A stretch of DNA of 64,000 nucleotides from Lindgomyces ingoldianus (taxonomy: Eukaryota; Ascomycota; Dothideomycetes; Pleosporales; Lindgomycetaceae): contig NW_022985215.1 of NCBI RefSeq assembly GCF_010093535.1, positions 62,001 through 126,000 of the forward strand, given 5' to 3'. This document shows, piece by piece, positions 23,999 through 34,218 of this stretch (within the stretch, counting starts at the first letter, position 1; each line of letters opens with the position of its first letter). The notes below the pieces were generated by a model, which was given only the letters and a program-made list of their open reading frames with translations, was not told the origin of the DNA and did not search any database. The translations under genes were made by a program, and so were the position numbers.

Positions 23999-24000
23999 TA

Positions 24001-24197
24001 AAGGCAGTTGCTATAAAAGGCAGTTGTAATACAGTTACATAAAACAACCCTTTACTTCTTAAATCTTTAAAAAACATTGTACAAATGCGTTATAGTATGT
24101 TTTGCCTAGTAAAATACTATAGTGTTTTATACCTAAAATACTTCTAAGCGATTAGCGATTAGTTTTTTCCCTTCACCAGCTAACAGTCCGCCGTATA
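24001..24197. repeat. Right terminal region of the Ginger-like element
   Basis: Non-coding end carrying the inverted terminal repeat (about 24,150-24,197), complementary to 13,510-13,555. No gene seen. Confidence 0.6.
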
Positions 24198-24381
24198 GAT
24201 CGGCAAAACAAAAAGCCGAGCAACACAAGTAGAGCAGAAAAAGGATCAATAAATCAAGAAAATAAATCATCATCCTATACATTATATCCAAACCCATCAT
24301 TCATCTTAGGAAGCCTAGAAACAGTGCTTTAATCTAACAAGTTAATTAGGCTTAAGTAGTAAGCAATTTATAATTAATATG

Positions 24382-24683
24382 TGTTAAAGTTTACAGGGCC
24401 CCCTAAGCTAGATGCAAAAGCTAAATGTGCAGTAGTGACATAGTACTAGTCTAGAGCGCAACTCTAGGCTTATAACTCTTGCATAAGCTAAGGAGAGGTT
24501 ATATAGGAAGCAAGTTAACAAGGTAGTAAGATCTAAACAAGGTGGATTAAACAAGTGTATTGTAAGGTCTAAGGAGCTTAATAGAGCTCTAAGCTGACTA
24601 TATACTGTACGAGATAGAAGCTATGCCTAATGAGTGAATAGTACATGGGTATGATATCGCGTAAGACACGTGCGACACTAACA
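24382..24683 (-). repeat. Copia-2 5' LTR (302 bp)
   Basis: On the minus strand it starts TGTTAGTGTCGCACG and ends CTTTAACA, so TGTTA/TAACA inverted ends, and it is directly followed by the 70-bp minisatellite leader. It is RIP-mutated towards its inner end and cleaner at the outer end (about 24,640-24,683). The partner LTR is outside the window, so no TSD can be checked. Confidence 0.65.
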
Positions 24684-25109
24684 CCAAGCTTTTGTCGCTC
24701 GGAATTTTGTAGAATGACCTTACCTAAGCCCTAGAACCTCCCCCTAATGCTAAGAAGCCTTCATCAGCCCTATGCGCGCTGTCGCGGGCAAATTCATGTC
24801 GGACTACCATGTCAAGTGGTACTTCTGGCGGAAGCGAACCGCCAATCCTGGCTAATGCGAGAGATGGCCCCGCAGGTAATTTATAATGAGATCTGTGGTT
24901 GTGCGGATCATACAAGCGCTTGGAATATCAGTAAACCCGACTTAGGATTGGGAGCAGAGCTGGGACTCTGCCAGCAAGTTGAGGTTGTTATCTCAGCTAG
25001 CTCAGACGTGAGGAGAGAACCGAGGACGCACAAACCACCATGCATATTGCTACTCCAAATAGAGTATGGCCTGGGGGTTAGCAGTTTCTGACCCCTGTTA
25101 GTAGCATTT
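24684..25109. other. Un-mutated, GC-balanced island, probably unique host sequence
   Basis: Abruptly balanced composition with abundant CpA and CpG and no RIP signature, between the copia-2 LTR and an inverted-repeat element. A 114-codon frame (24,747-25,091, non-ATG start) has no recognisable domain. I read this as a remnant of the original single-copy sequence into which copia-2 inserted. Confidence 0.5.
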
Positions 25110-26215
25110 CTCTCCTTAGCTGTCTAAGGGACTTTTATAATTTTTTCTATAAATGGGCCTGTTTTACAAGCGTTGTAATGGAATTAGATTTATAATATCT
25201 CTACTACTATATGTCTAAATAGGCTTAGAATTTAATAGAATGTAGAGACAAGCTATACCTATAAAATAGTATATTTTTTATTAGATTCTAACTATTATTA
25301 GTAAAGAAAAATCTAAACGCGCGCAGAACTTTAACCTATCTATACCCTAATTTTAGATTAATAGTATTGCCCTTCTAACTAGAACTTAACAACTAGTAGA
25401 CTAAATTCCATAGAATTTTGCAGGATCTCTAACAGAGCTAGTCTAAGACAGCTCCTAGATCCTTAGAGTTCTTAGACAACAGCTAGTTAAGCTGCAGACA
25501 TGAGAGTAATTGCGATGTCCCTAGCCTACTATCCAGCTTGACAACTAGCGGCCTAGATCTCCTAAAACGTTGCAGGCTCCCTAATAGAGCTAGTCTAAGA
25601 CGGCTTCTAGATCCCTAGAGTCCTTAGACAACAGCTAGTTAAGCTATAGACATAAGAGTAATTGCAATGTCCCTAGCCTACTATCTAGCTTAACAACTAG
25701 TAGCCTAGATCTTCTAAAATTTTGCAGGCTCCCTAATAGAGCTAGTCCAAGACAGCTTCTAGATCCCTAGAGTTCTTAGACAACAGCTAGTTAAGCTGCA
25801 GACATAAGAGCAATTGCAATGTCCCTAGCCTACTATCTAGCTTAACAACTAGCGGCCTAGATCTTCTAAAATTTTGTAGGCTCTCTAATAAAACCTGTCT
25901 TAGACAGGTCTTAAATTCTAAAGATAATATATTATATAGTTAGAAAGTTGCATTAAGGTGTAGTTATAGAGTTATTAAAATGTCCTGTGTAAGACTTAAT
26001 AGCGCAATACTCTGCTAAATCTTGTTAGAATTAGGTTACAAAAATGTTAGGATATAGCTAGAGACTGTCTCTATTACCTATTAAATCTAACCTAGTTTAG
26101 ATAAAAAGTAGTAGAGCTACAGTAATTCTTAGTTAAGCTAGTGCATAGTAGAGGAGGTTTAGAACCACAATATCACCTAAAAAATTACAAAAGTCCCTTA
26201 GATAGCTAGGGAGAG
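25110..26215. mobile_element. 1.1-kb element with 37-bp inverted termini and 152-bp internal tandem repeats
   Basis: The ends 25,110-25,146 (CTCTCCTTAGCTGTCTAAGG...) and 26,179-26,215 are inverted copies matching at 34 of 37 positions, differing by RIP-type changes. Inside, a 152-bp unit recurs with landmarks at 25,421, 25,573, 25,725 and 25,877. No clear TSD and no coding capacity. Could be a MITE or foldback of a DNA transposon; the superfamily is unknown. Confidence 0.65.
25421..25876. repeat. 152-bp tandem repeat, three units plus partial flanks
   Basis: Exact spacing of the GCAGG(C/A)TC(C/T)CTAA landmark is 152 bp. Units share TTAGACAACAGCTAGTTAAG and GCAATGTCCCTAGCCTACTA. Unit-to-unit differences are mainly C/T and G/A. 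Confidence 0.88.
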
Positions 26216-26440
26216 AAAGCCTTTCTTACACCCTTATTAGCTAGAGAGATGGGGCTTGCGCCACTAAGGCTACTAGCAGGGGCTTGCCCCTGTCGAGGCT
26301 CTCTCCCCATCTTGTCTGAGCTTGCTGAGATAAGAGGTTGCAGCTCGGTCATACACGCTAAAATCTCGCTTGTCGGCTAAATTTCAGCCAATGTATCCAA
26401 AAGCTCGCGCGACACAGGAAAACTTCCTCTAAACAGCACC
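26216..26440. other. GC-balanced island with a nested stem-loop
   Basis: A little-mutated stretch. AGATGGGG and CCCCATCT (about 26,250-26,315) can pair and enclose a second hairpin, CAGGGGC/GCCCCTG. No ORF or known element recognised. It may be the other side of the host sequence at 24,684-25,109 or part of an unknown element. Confidence 0.4.
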
Positions 26441-26763
26441 TACTATTATGTTAGGTTGCAGCCTTAAAACTCTCTAAAAACTTTCTAAATTAAGGGCTAT
26501 TTCTATCTAAATAAAATTTTTAAACCTTTATAGCAGCTTAAGTACTTATATAAGTCTTATTTCTTTTATTATTTAGCTTACTTGCTTTTAGGTAGCGCTT
26601 TACTAAAAAGTAGAAGCTTAGATATTATATTTTAATTATATTTATAGCAATTTTACATTAGTTATTATACACTTTATTATTTGCTACATTATGTTCTAGA
26701 TTAAGTGTAAAAAATAGTATATATAAGTATATTTAAAATATAATTTTTTAATTTAAGTTTATA
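26441..26763. other. AT-rich spacer, no gene seen
   Basis: Contains words of the palindromic module discussed for 30,961-32,718 (e.g. TTTTAATTATATTTATAGC near 26,630). Nothing else recognisable. Confidence 0.4.
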
Positions 26764-27026
26764 ACGTACCTAACAGGTTGGCTGGCCACACAGGTTGGCT
26801 AGCTACTTTTGCTAAGCCCCTACTAAAACTACTCTATTCTAGCGTAAAACAGCCTACTTTAGCTCTATATAAAGTAATATAACATAAGATATTATTTAAA
26901 GTCTACTTTTACTACTTTCTTACACATATGTAAGTTATGCCTAGTTTAATTACACTACTTATATTACTTTTAACTTAGCTTACTTTTTTTAGTGTGCACT
27001 TAACGTACTTCACGGGCGAGTTGCTC

Positions 27027-27318
27027 TGTCAGATATGCGCACCTACTGTTAAGACAGGAGGAACGCTTGACGAAAGCTGCTACATAGTACGAGCAATAAG
27101 CTTGAACTGTATGTTGCAGCAAATTGCTGCATTTTGCAAGCTGGTCGCGCATAGGGCAAGTGCGCGAGGGACTTGGATCGGCAAAACAAAAAGCCGAGCA
27201 ACACGAGTAGAGCAGAAAAAGGATTGATAAATTAAATACAATGAATTATCATCCTATACATTATATCCAAACCCATCATTCATCTCAGGAAGCCCAGAAA
27301 CAGTGCTTCAATCTGACA
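27027..27318 (+). mobile_element. F2 LTR-like element, copy c (292 bp, fewest internal repeats)
   Basis: TGTCAGAT...ATCTGACA with TSD TGCTC/TGCTT (27,022-27,026 and 27,319-27,323; one C/T change). The target is the pogo-A TIR word GAGTTGCTTACACACC. The internal TGCTGCAAAA array is reduced to about two units. Confidence 0.85.
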
Positions 27319-27342
27319 TGCTTACACACCTAAGTTGCTTAC

Positions 27343-27508
27343 TGTGAAGCTATGTGGAGCACCAAAGACATGAGGAACTGGATTGAATTGTATTCCTAGA
27401 GGAGTCCTTTGCGGGAGTCTATATATATGCGAAATAAGTGGGTGGGTCTTGGCAACAGACTATGGTGCTGATGCATCTGCCGATGCATCCGAGTCATCAA
27501 TGCAAACA
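27343..27508 (+). mobile_element. F3 LTR-like element, copy b (166 bp)
   Basis: TGTGAAGC...TGCAAACA with TSD CTTAC (27,338-27,342 and 27,509-27,513), inserted in the same pogo TIR 20 bp from F2c. It holds a TATATATATG box. Strongly CpA/CpG-retaining, so it escaped RIP or is young. Confidence 0.83.
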
Positions 27509-30500
27509 CTTACTTTTGCTAAGACCCCACCCTAACAAACTCTATTATAGCCTATAACAACCCGCTCTAGCACTATATAGTACAGTACAGCCTAGAATAT
27601 TATTTAGATACTACTTCTACTTCTTACTTACATGTTTGTGCGTTATGCCTAGTCTAATTGCACTATCTGTAGCGCCTTTAGAATAGCTTACCTACTTTAG
27701 CTTACACCTGCTTTTTTGTCTTTTTCCTGTTACTGCGCGCTCTAAACTCCTTTAGAGCTGTTAAGCGTAGGCCTTTTTAAATTATTAAAGTTTTTTTTAC
27801 TTTAATCTGCTTTTTTTTATGTAATTTATGTTATGTAGTAGCCTTATTAGCTGCTTAAAGCTTAGTAATTTTTTATTACACTAACACTAGCTTATATATA
27901 ATTATTACTGCCCTTTTTAAGACCTTCTTAAACACCTTAACTATAAAAGTTAGTAAACTATTTATATGCTTTTAAATTTTTATTTTTATAAGTATTAATT
28001 ATAACTTAAGTTCTAAAGTATTTTTTAAGGTTTATAACTACTAAAGCTTATTATATATAAGTAGTAGTAGTAATAAAGTGCGTAACTTTACATTAAGGCT
28101 TATTATAACTTATTATAAGTTAAAAGGAACTAATCTAGTGCTTTAAAACTCTTCTTAGATATTACTAAAAGTAATTATAGCATTATAAGCTACTTTAAAG
28201 TATAGTAGAAACTTTATTTTTATAATATAAGTAATTTAGTTATGTATAAAGTTTTTAGCTTAGCGCCTATACACCTTTTTTAAAAGAGTAAAACAACCTA
28301 TATTAAGTAGCTATAAAAAGTGTAATAAGTAAAAAAGTATATAAATAGTAATAATTTTATTATTTTTATAGTATTACTAAAAATAAAGTAAGTTATAGCT
28401 TTTATAGCTATTAATAACTAGCAAATAGTAGCTGCTAACAGTACACTTCTTTATATGCGCGTTAAAGTGCTTTAACTAGTCTAGACTAAGCTAATTAGTA
28501 GTCTAGCTGCGCTTAGAGATTATAATAACTTAATTTTAAAGTAGATTTTTCTTTTTAAACTAGTTTAAAAAGTAGTTGCTACTTTAAAAATAATAAAAAG
28601 TAGAATAGCCTACTTTTTAGCATTAATGCTCTAGATAGCTGTTATTTACTTCTAGTTACCTAGCTAGACTGCTTTTAGCTGTCCTTATCTCTCTAAACCT
28701 ATAACAACTACTTTAGTAGATATCTAGCTTATTATAAACTTTATCTTATTAAAGTTATATATGTTATTATTATAGATGCTATACTTAGCTTTAATATTTT
28801 TTATAAGGTTAAACTAGCTTTAAATTACTATAAAATTTTTATAAAAAGCTTTTTTATAGTTATACTTATACTTAAACTTTACTTTAAGCTTTAAGTAACA
28901 CTTAATAAATATATTAAGCTAGTTTATGCTAATATAGCTTATATTATGCTTAGTGTGTAAAGAATTAGCTATATTAGCTATAGCTGCTAGCTAAAGGGGA
29001 AATCCTTACACATCTAGCTTAAGTATATGCTAAATAATTACTTACTTCTTATTATTATCTAGCTTTTATAAGTTAGCTATATAATTAGCTTAAAAAGGTT
29101 ATTTAGTGTGTTAGTTACTTATTATCTTTTAAAAAACCTTATAGATAGCTGTAGTATGTTACTTAGAAAGTATTATGTTTTATTTAAAAGCTTAAAGTGT
29201 AAGCTGCATCTAACATTCTTTTAACATGTCTAAGTAGTGTTATTAGAAATGCATTAGTGTAAGAAAAGTAGTGTAGTAGGGTCTTAGTAAAAGTAAGCAA
29301 CTTAGGTGTGTAAGTAACTTGCCTGTGAAGTATGTTATGTTTTTAGCTTTTTTTTATTACTACGCGCTTTAAACTTCTTTAGAGTAGTTAAATAAGCTTT
29401 ATTTTTAACTATTAAAGTCTTTTTTGCCTAAATCTACTTCCTTTTATATAATTTATGTTATGTAGTAGCCTTATTTACTACTTAGAGCTTTATAATCTTT
29501 TTTTACACTAACACTAGCTTATGTGTAATAATTACTACCCTCTTTAAAACTTTTTTAAAGGCCTTTACTATAAACATTAGTAAGCTATCTACATGCTTTT
29601 AAATTTTTACTTTTATAAGCATTAATTATAACTTAAATTTAAGAGTATTACTTAAAGTTTACAACTGCTAGAGCTTATTATTAATAAGTAGTAGTAGTAA
29701 TAGAGTATGTAGCTAGACATTAAAAGCTATTTTAACCTATTTTAAGTTAAATACGACTAAACTAGCGCTGTAAAACTCTTTTTAGATATTACTAGAAGTA
29801 ATTACTGCATTATAAGTGTGTATAAAGCATAGTAGAAACTTAAGTTTTATAATATAAGTAATTTAGTTATATATAAAATTTTTAGATTAGCGCTTATACA
29901 CCTTTTTTTAAAAAAGTAAAACAACCTACATTAAAAAGCTATAAAAGGTGCAATAAGTGTAAAAGTATGTAAATAGTAATAATTTTATTTTTTTATAGTA
30001 CTACTAAAAATTAAGTAAGTTATAGCTTTTATAGCTATTAATAATAAAAAGCTAATAAGCGCTTATAACTTTTTTTTTATATACTTATTAAAGTGCTTTA
30101 ACTACTGCAGCCTAAGCTTATTTATTATCTAGCTGTTCTTAGAGACTATAATAACCTAGTTCTAAAGCAGATTTTTTTTTATACTAAGTAAAAAAGTAAT
30201 AGCAGCTTTTAAAAATAATAAAAAGTAAAATAGCTTACTTTATTATATTAATACTTTAAATAACTATTATTTACTTTTTATTACTTTACTATATTACTTT
30301 TAGCTATTTTTATTTTTTTAAAGCTATAATAACTGCTCTAGTTAATATTTAGCCTATTTTAAAGCCTAACTTATTAAAGTTATATGTGTTTTTATTTTAA
30401 ATACTATACTTAGCTTTTATGTTAGCTACTAGGCAAAACTAGCCTTAGATAACTTTTAGATTCTTATAAAGTGCTTTTTTATAATTATACTTATAATTAA

Positions 30501-30960
30501 ACTTTATTATAAACTTAGAGTAGTGCTTAACTTATATACTAGGATAGTTTAAGCTAACCTAGCCTAGATTACACTCTGCGTGTAAGAAATTAGCTATATT
30601 AGCTATAGCTATAAGCCTAAAAGGAAATTTTTGTGTAATAAGCTTAAGTATATACTTAATAACTACTTTTTTAAGCTTAGTTAGATTTCTTAATTTAGGC
30701 TAGCATTCTGCTTATAAAGGCTGTCTAGCGCGTTAATTACTTAGTATTATATAAAAGACATTATAAATAGCTATAGCATGTTATAAAAAAAAGTTTTAAG
30801 TTTTATTTAAAAGCTTAAAAAGTAAGCTATATTTAACCTTCTTTAAAAAATTTAATCTAGTGTTGTTGTTAAGGCATTATGTAAATAGGTAGAGTGTAGT
30901 AGGGGCTTAGCAAAAGTGGCTAGCTAACCTGTGTAGCTAGCCAACCTGTTAGGTACGTTA

Positions 30961-32718
30961 CTTAATATTATCTAAAATAGTGTCTAAAATAAAAAGATGT
31001 AATTTTTTATTAAAAGTAAAAAAGGTAGTATAGCTACTTAAGTTATCTAAAGCTTTGATTTTTTATATGCTAAATGTTAGTGCTAAGTTAATAATTATAA
31101 AGTAAGTAAAAATTAACTCTAAATATAATTTATACTTTAAGTAATATATTCTAATTATATCTAGCACTTTATCTTTAGTTATTCTAGTCTACCTAAGCAT
31201 GTTTATAAAGCACATGATTTACTAATTATTAGAAATTAAGCTAAAAGATAAAAAAAAGCAGCTAAACTTTAAATTATTAAAAGTATATATTTTAGATATA
31301 ATTTTTAAATTTTAGTTATACATTCTAATTATATCTAGATATGTATAAGGCAATTATAAAGACTATTTAATAGTTAGTAGAGAATAGTAATAAGAATGCT
31401 AGGCTTACTTTACATTAAAATCTTATATGTTTTACTACTTATAGAATATATTACTAGAATAGCACTAATTATATCTAGCTACTAAAAACTTAAAAAAAGA
31501 TCTACATAAATACCTACATAAAAAATAAGTAAGTTACTGCTAAAAAGAAGGCAGTTAAAGTAGCTAAAAGTACTATAACTAAAGTAAGATACTTTTTAAA
31601 CATATTTCTTAAATTATATTTTAATTATATCTAGCATAAAAGAAAGGTTAACTTAGAGAATAATAACTATAATTTAAATAAAAACATAAAGGTTAAAGAT
31701 AGCAAAGTAAGTTAGTTTTAGATATAATTTTTAAATTTATATTTTAAATATATCTATGCTTACTTTTTTAAGCGTTTAACTATAAAGTTAGATGTGTTAT
31801 TTACTATAATAATTTTAAAGTAAGTATTATTTTAATATTATATATAAAATATATTTAAAAGTTTTAGTTTTTTAATAACCTATTTACAATCTACATTACT
31901 AAAGGTGGAAAGATGCTTATAATTCTAAGTAAAACTTTTAAAGTATGTAGATATATTCTAGATATATTACTTAAGTTTAAATACTAATTATATTGTAGTT
32001 ACTTAATATTTTAGGCTTACTTTGCATTATTTCTGTTTATAATAATGCTTATAAATCTCTATGTGTAAACTGCAGTAAGGTAACTAACATATATAAGGCT
32101 TATAAGCATAAGTGTTCTTTGTTTAAAATATAATTCTTTAAATTTTAAGTTATGTATTTTAATTATATCTAAAATGCACTTTCAATAGGGCCTATGCTAG
32201 CTATAACTACTTTCTTAAGTAAAATATACCTGCTAACTAGTATACAAGCCTAACTTACAAGAGTATCCTACGTAGGCACATTTAAGTAGATAAGAAGTAG
32301 TTCTAGATATAATTACTAAATATATATAAAAAAACCTATTAAAATTTAATTTAGATGTATTACTTAAAGTTTTTTTTTAAGCAGCTTAAGCTACTTTGTA
32401 AAAATAAAAATTATATTTAGATATAATCTAGAGAATTTTTTAAGCAGCTAAGGCTGCTTTTATAAAAGGTAGATTTATTATAGATATAATACCTCTATAT
32501 TAACTTAGGTGTTTTATTAGAATATAATTCTAGAGCTAATAGCTTTCTTTAACCTAAGAAGTAATTTAAATGCAATACTTTGTTTTTAATGTTTAAAAAG
32601 TAAACTACTTAAAAGCTAAAATTAATATAATATTAAAACTAATTTATATTACTTAATGTCTTAAAAGTAGTTATTTATATAGTTAATGTTTACTTAACTA
32701 TGTTATCTTTAAATCTAA
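30961..32718. repeat. AT-rich tract with a recurring ~50-bp imperfect palindromic module
   Basis: No ORF. A module of the form TAGATATAATTT...TAATTATATCTAG recurs at about 31,113-31,160, 31,290-31,340, 31,430-31,480 (half), 31,585-31,634, 31,716-31,757 and 32,121-32,171, with further half-sites at 32,302, 32,416 and 32,479. Spacing is about 125-180 bp in the first half. Origin unknown; possibly a RIP-degraded tandem repeat. Confidence 0.45.
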
Positions 32719-33436
32719 TGTTGCGTTTGCTAAAAGGTCAACCTCCTAGCTAGCACAGCAGAAGGATATATATAGACAGATAGCTGTACGCGACACACCC
32801 CCCAGCTTAAACTGTGGAACGAGAGAGGTAAAACATAGTAAAATAACCTTAACACACTCTTCCTCTAGCCTGTAACGATCCTCATGAATCGTTCCATCTC
32901 GAGTCGCCCGGAACCTCCGGAAGGCCCTCGTATCGGCCCCGACCTCGACCTGGCCCCGACCCCTGCTGTTACCCCTATTCCCTCATGTATTTAGTCGCAC
33001 CTCGCCCCTGTAGCTAGCTCGGTAGTTTTCTGATATCCTTTCGTACAAGGCCTATAGGTGTCAATGGCATTCCCAGGTTCAGAGTCCCCACGCACTCCCA
33101 TATGCCTCTGAGTGGATTCCCTCCGCATTCGGACCCATTGTCTTGCCTGCGCCGTTACATAGCCTAAGCAACAGAACTTAGAGACAGATCTAAATACAAG
33201 GTAGCCTCTGTAATAGGCGCACTGCCTAAATGCTCTTTGCTAAGCGTAGGAATTAAACACGCAGTGCTCTAGGATAATGTAATTCTATTAGTAGAGCAGG
33301 GGTGTACAAATTTTTTAAGCGCTAACTATCTACACTACGCTGCAAAGTAGGCTTATAACTGTTGTGTTTACTAAAAGGTTAACCTCCTAGCTAGCACAGC
33401 AGAAGGGTATATATAGACAGATAGCTGTACGCGACA
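32719..33436 (+). mobile_element. TRIM: miniature LTR retroelement with 77-bp LTRs
   Basis: Two direct repeats of exactly 77 bp (32,719-32,795 and 33,360-33,436) run from TGTTGCG/TGTTGTG to GTACGCGACA and are flanked by the TSD TCTAA (32,714-32,718 and 33,437-33,441). Each LTR has a TATATATAGAC box. The internal 564 bp is non-coding and includes solo LTR F4b (289 bp plus 5-bp TSD), leaving about 270 bp. No clear primer-binding site was identified. The element depends on proteins from elsewhere. Confidence 0.85.
32871..33159 (+). mobile_element. 289-bp LTR-like element, family F4, copy 2, nested in the TRIM
   Basis: TGTAACGATCC...GCCGTTACA with TSD TAGCC (32,866-32,870 and 33,160-33,164). GC-rich and little mutated; about 9 bp shorter than copy 1. 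Confidence 0.87.
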
Positions 33437-33441
33437 TCTAA

Positions 33442-33973
33442 TAATAATTACATTAAAAATAATACTAATAAGTATAAAATAAAAAGCGTAGGTGTATATT
33501 ATAATGTTAAATATAATTAAAAATATATTATAAATACGTTTATATTATCTCTAGCTACTTATATCTACTTTTATTATTTATATCTAAGTCCTTTATAGCT
33601 AAGCCTATTGTTAGACAATGCTTTTTATATTAGATCTTAAAAGCTAAGAGAAGCTTTATTTAATATTTTTTAAGCTTAAACTGCTATATATCCTATTTAT
33701 CTACTATAGTTAGTAGCTTTAGAAGTAACCCTTATAACAATATATAGCGTAGCTTTAAAAGTAAACTAGTTAAGCTAGTAATAAAGTTAGTAATGCATTT
33801 AAAATGTAATTTAGTTATATTTTACTACTTCTCTAGAGAAGGGACACATAGAGATAGGGTAGATCTAGAGTAGGTGAGTAATGTATCTAATATGTATCTA
33901 ATATGTATTTAAAACATACTTTATTAATTTTAGAAGATAAAATAGTAACTTAGCAAATAAGACAGACACTTTA
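33442..33973. other. AT-rich spacer, no gene seen
   Basis: RIP-like composition, one short direct repeat of ATCTAATATGT near 33,890-33,910, nothing else recognised. Confidence 0.4.
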
Positions 33974-34218
33974 TTAGCAGAGCTTGCTCTGCTTATTATA
34001 TTCGGGTTTGCAGAACGAAAAGTTGAGCAGAATCTCCTCTTTTAGACGCGCTAGTTAGTTAGAATTTCTTTGGATAAACCCTAGTAACGCTGTTTTTCTG
34101 TCACCTTATGTTTTTCTTATATTCTTTTTTAAAAAAAAATGTATACCTAGTGTAAGTGCACCTTTACGCTAATTTGCATGCAGTTTGCTCTAGCATGCGT
34201 TGTGTAAAACATGTTTAA
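33974..34218 (-). mobile_element. Helitron-like terminus (H2 family), outer left arm
   Basis: The terminal hairpin TTAGCAGAGCTTGCTCTGC resembles the TTAGCGGAGCTTGCTCCGCT end of the Helitron at 48,354-57,078. The sequence is interrupted by Helitron-1 at 34,219 and resumes at 36,198. The matching right-arm end is 57,498-57,929. Confidence 0.55.

Larger units (their letters stand above)
13510..24197 (+). mobile_element. Cut-and-paste transposon with integrase-fold (rve, Ginger-like) transposase, RIP-mutated, hosting other elements
   Basis: Long inverted ends (TACGGCGGACTGTTAGCTGG... left; its complement right) extend about 45 bp, with a few differences. GATC is repeated at 13,506-13,509 and 24,198-24,201, consistent with a 4-bp TSD, although the right terminus has two extra bases (TA). 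Nested are gypsy-2 (15,067-20,358) and a Tc1/mariner element (22,629-23,998), leaving about 4 kb of its own. The transposase remnant (13,945-14,740) carries D, D and E blocks of an rve-type catalytic core. Ginger elements have such a transposase and 4-bp TSDs, hence the tentative assignment. Confidence 0.7.
13327..24339 (+). mobile_element. F2 LTR-like element, copy b, split by a 10.7-kb insertion
   Basis: The left part is 13,327-13,509 and the right part 24,198-24,339. The 5-bp TSD AGTTA is present at 13,322-13,326 and 24,340-24,344. The break falls at GGATC|GGCAAAAC, a site that is intact in other copies such as 27,027-27,318. Confidence 0.85.
1..24683 (-). mobile_element. Ty1/copia retrotransposon (copia-2), RIP-mutated, shredded by nested insertions, 3' end outside window
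   Basis: Joining the segments left after removing younger insertions gives one minus-strand element. Its parts are a 302-bp 5' LTR (24,382-24,683), a 70-bp minisatellite leader (24,340-24,381 and 12,904-13,326), gag-like and integrase remnants (about 12,880-10,447), and more pol sequence (1,313-1) across the gypsy-1 insertion, whose TSD CTATT shows that 1,313 and 10,447 were adjacent. Copia order (gag, integrase, then RT) fits. Stops are nearly all TAA/TAG where Gln or Trp is expected. The 3' LTR must lie left of position 1. The reconstruction is inference from TSDs and motif order; the integrase motif is the firmest evidence. Confidence 0.7.
27003..29335 (-). mobile_element. Pogo-type transposon, family A, copy 2 (A2), with two nested LTR-like elements
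   Basis: Termini ACGTACTTCACGGGCGAGTT and complement; TA at 27,001-27,002 and 29,336-29,337. TIR identity extends roughly 57 bp and then the ends diverge, so this is a conventional element, unlike foldback A1. The transposase 5' end is at the right. A minus-strand motif NNIYNFNKIKFIIS (about 28,730-28,772) marks the first-Asp region. Net length about 1.86 kb. F2c (27,027-27,318) and F3b (27,343-27,508) sit within its left TIR. Confidence 0.87.
26764..30958 (-). mobile_element. Pogo-type transposon, family B, copy 1 (B1), carrying a nested family-A pogo element
   Basis: Termini ACGTACCTAACAGGTTGGCT and complement, with TA on each side (26,762-26,763 and 30,959-30,960). Removing A2 (27,003-29,335 plus TA) leaves about 1.86 kb, the normal size for fungal pogo/Fot elements. 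The minus-strand transposase remnant includes NTYNFNKLGFKIGQILTRAV (about 30,340-30,400), the region of the first catalytic Asp (YNFDE.GF), with D and E changed to N and K. Copy B2 provides the empty site for A2. Confidence 0.88.

Noticed and set aside
24747..25091. 114-codon plus-strand ORF in the un-mutated island
   Set aside because: Non-ATG start, overlapped by an opposite ORF, no domain or splice pattern; more likely intergenic host sequence.
30961..32718. Centromere or telomere-associated DNA
   Set aside because: No telomeric repeat or proven satellite; AT-richness is explained by RIP, and the modules alone are insufficient evidence.
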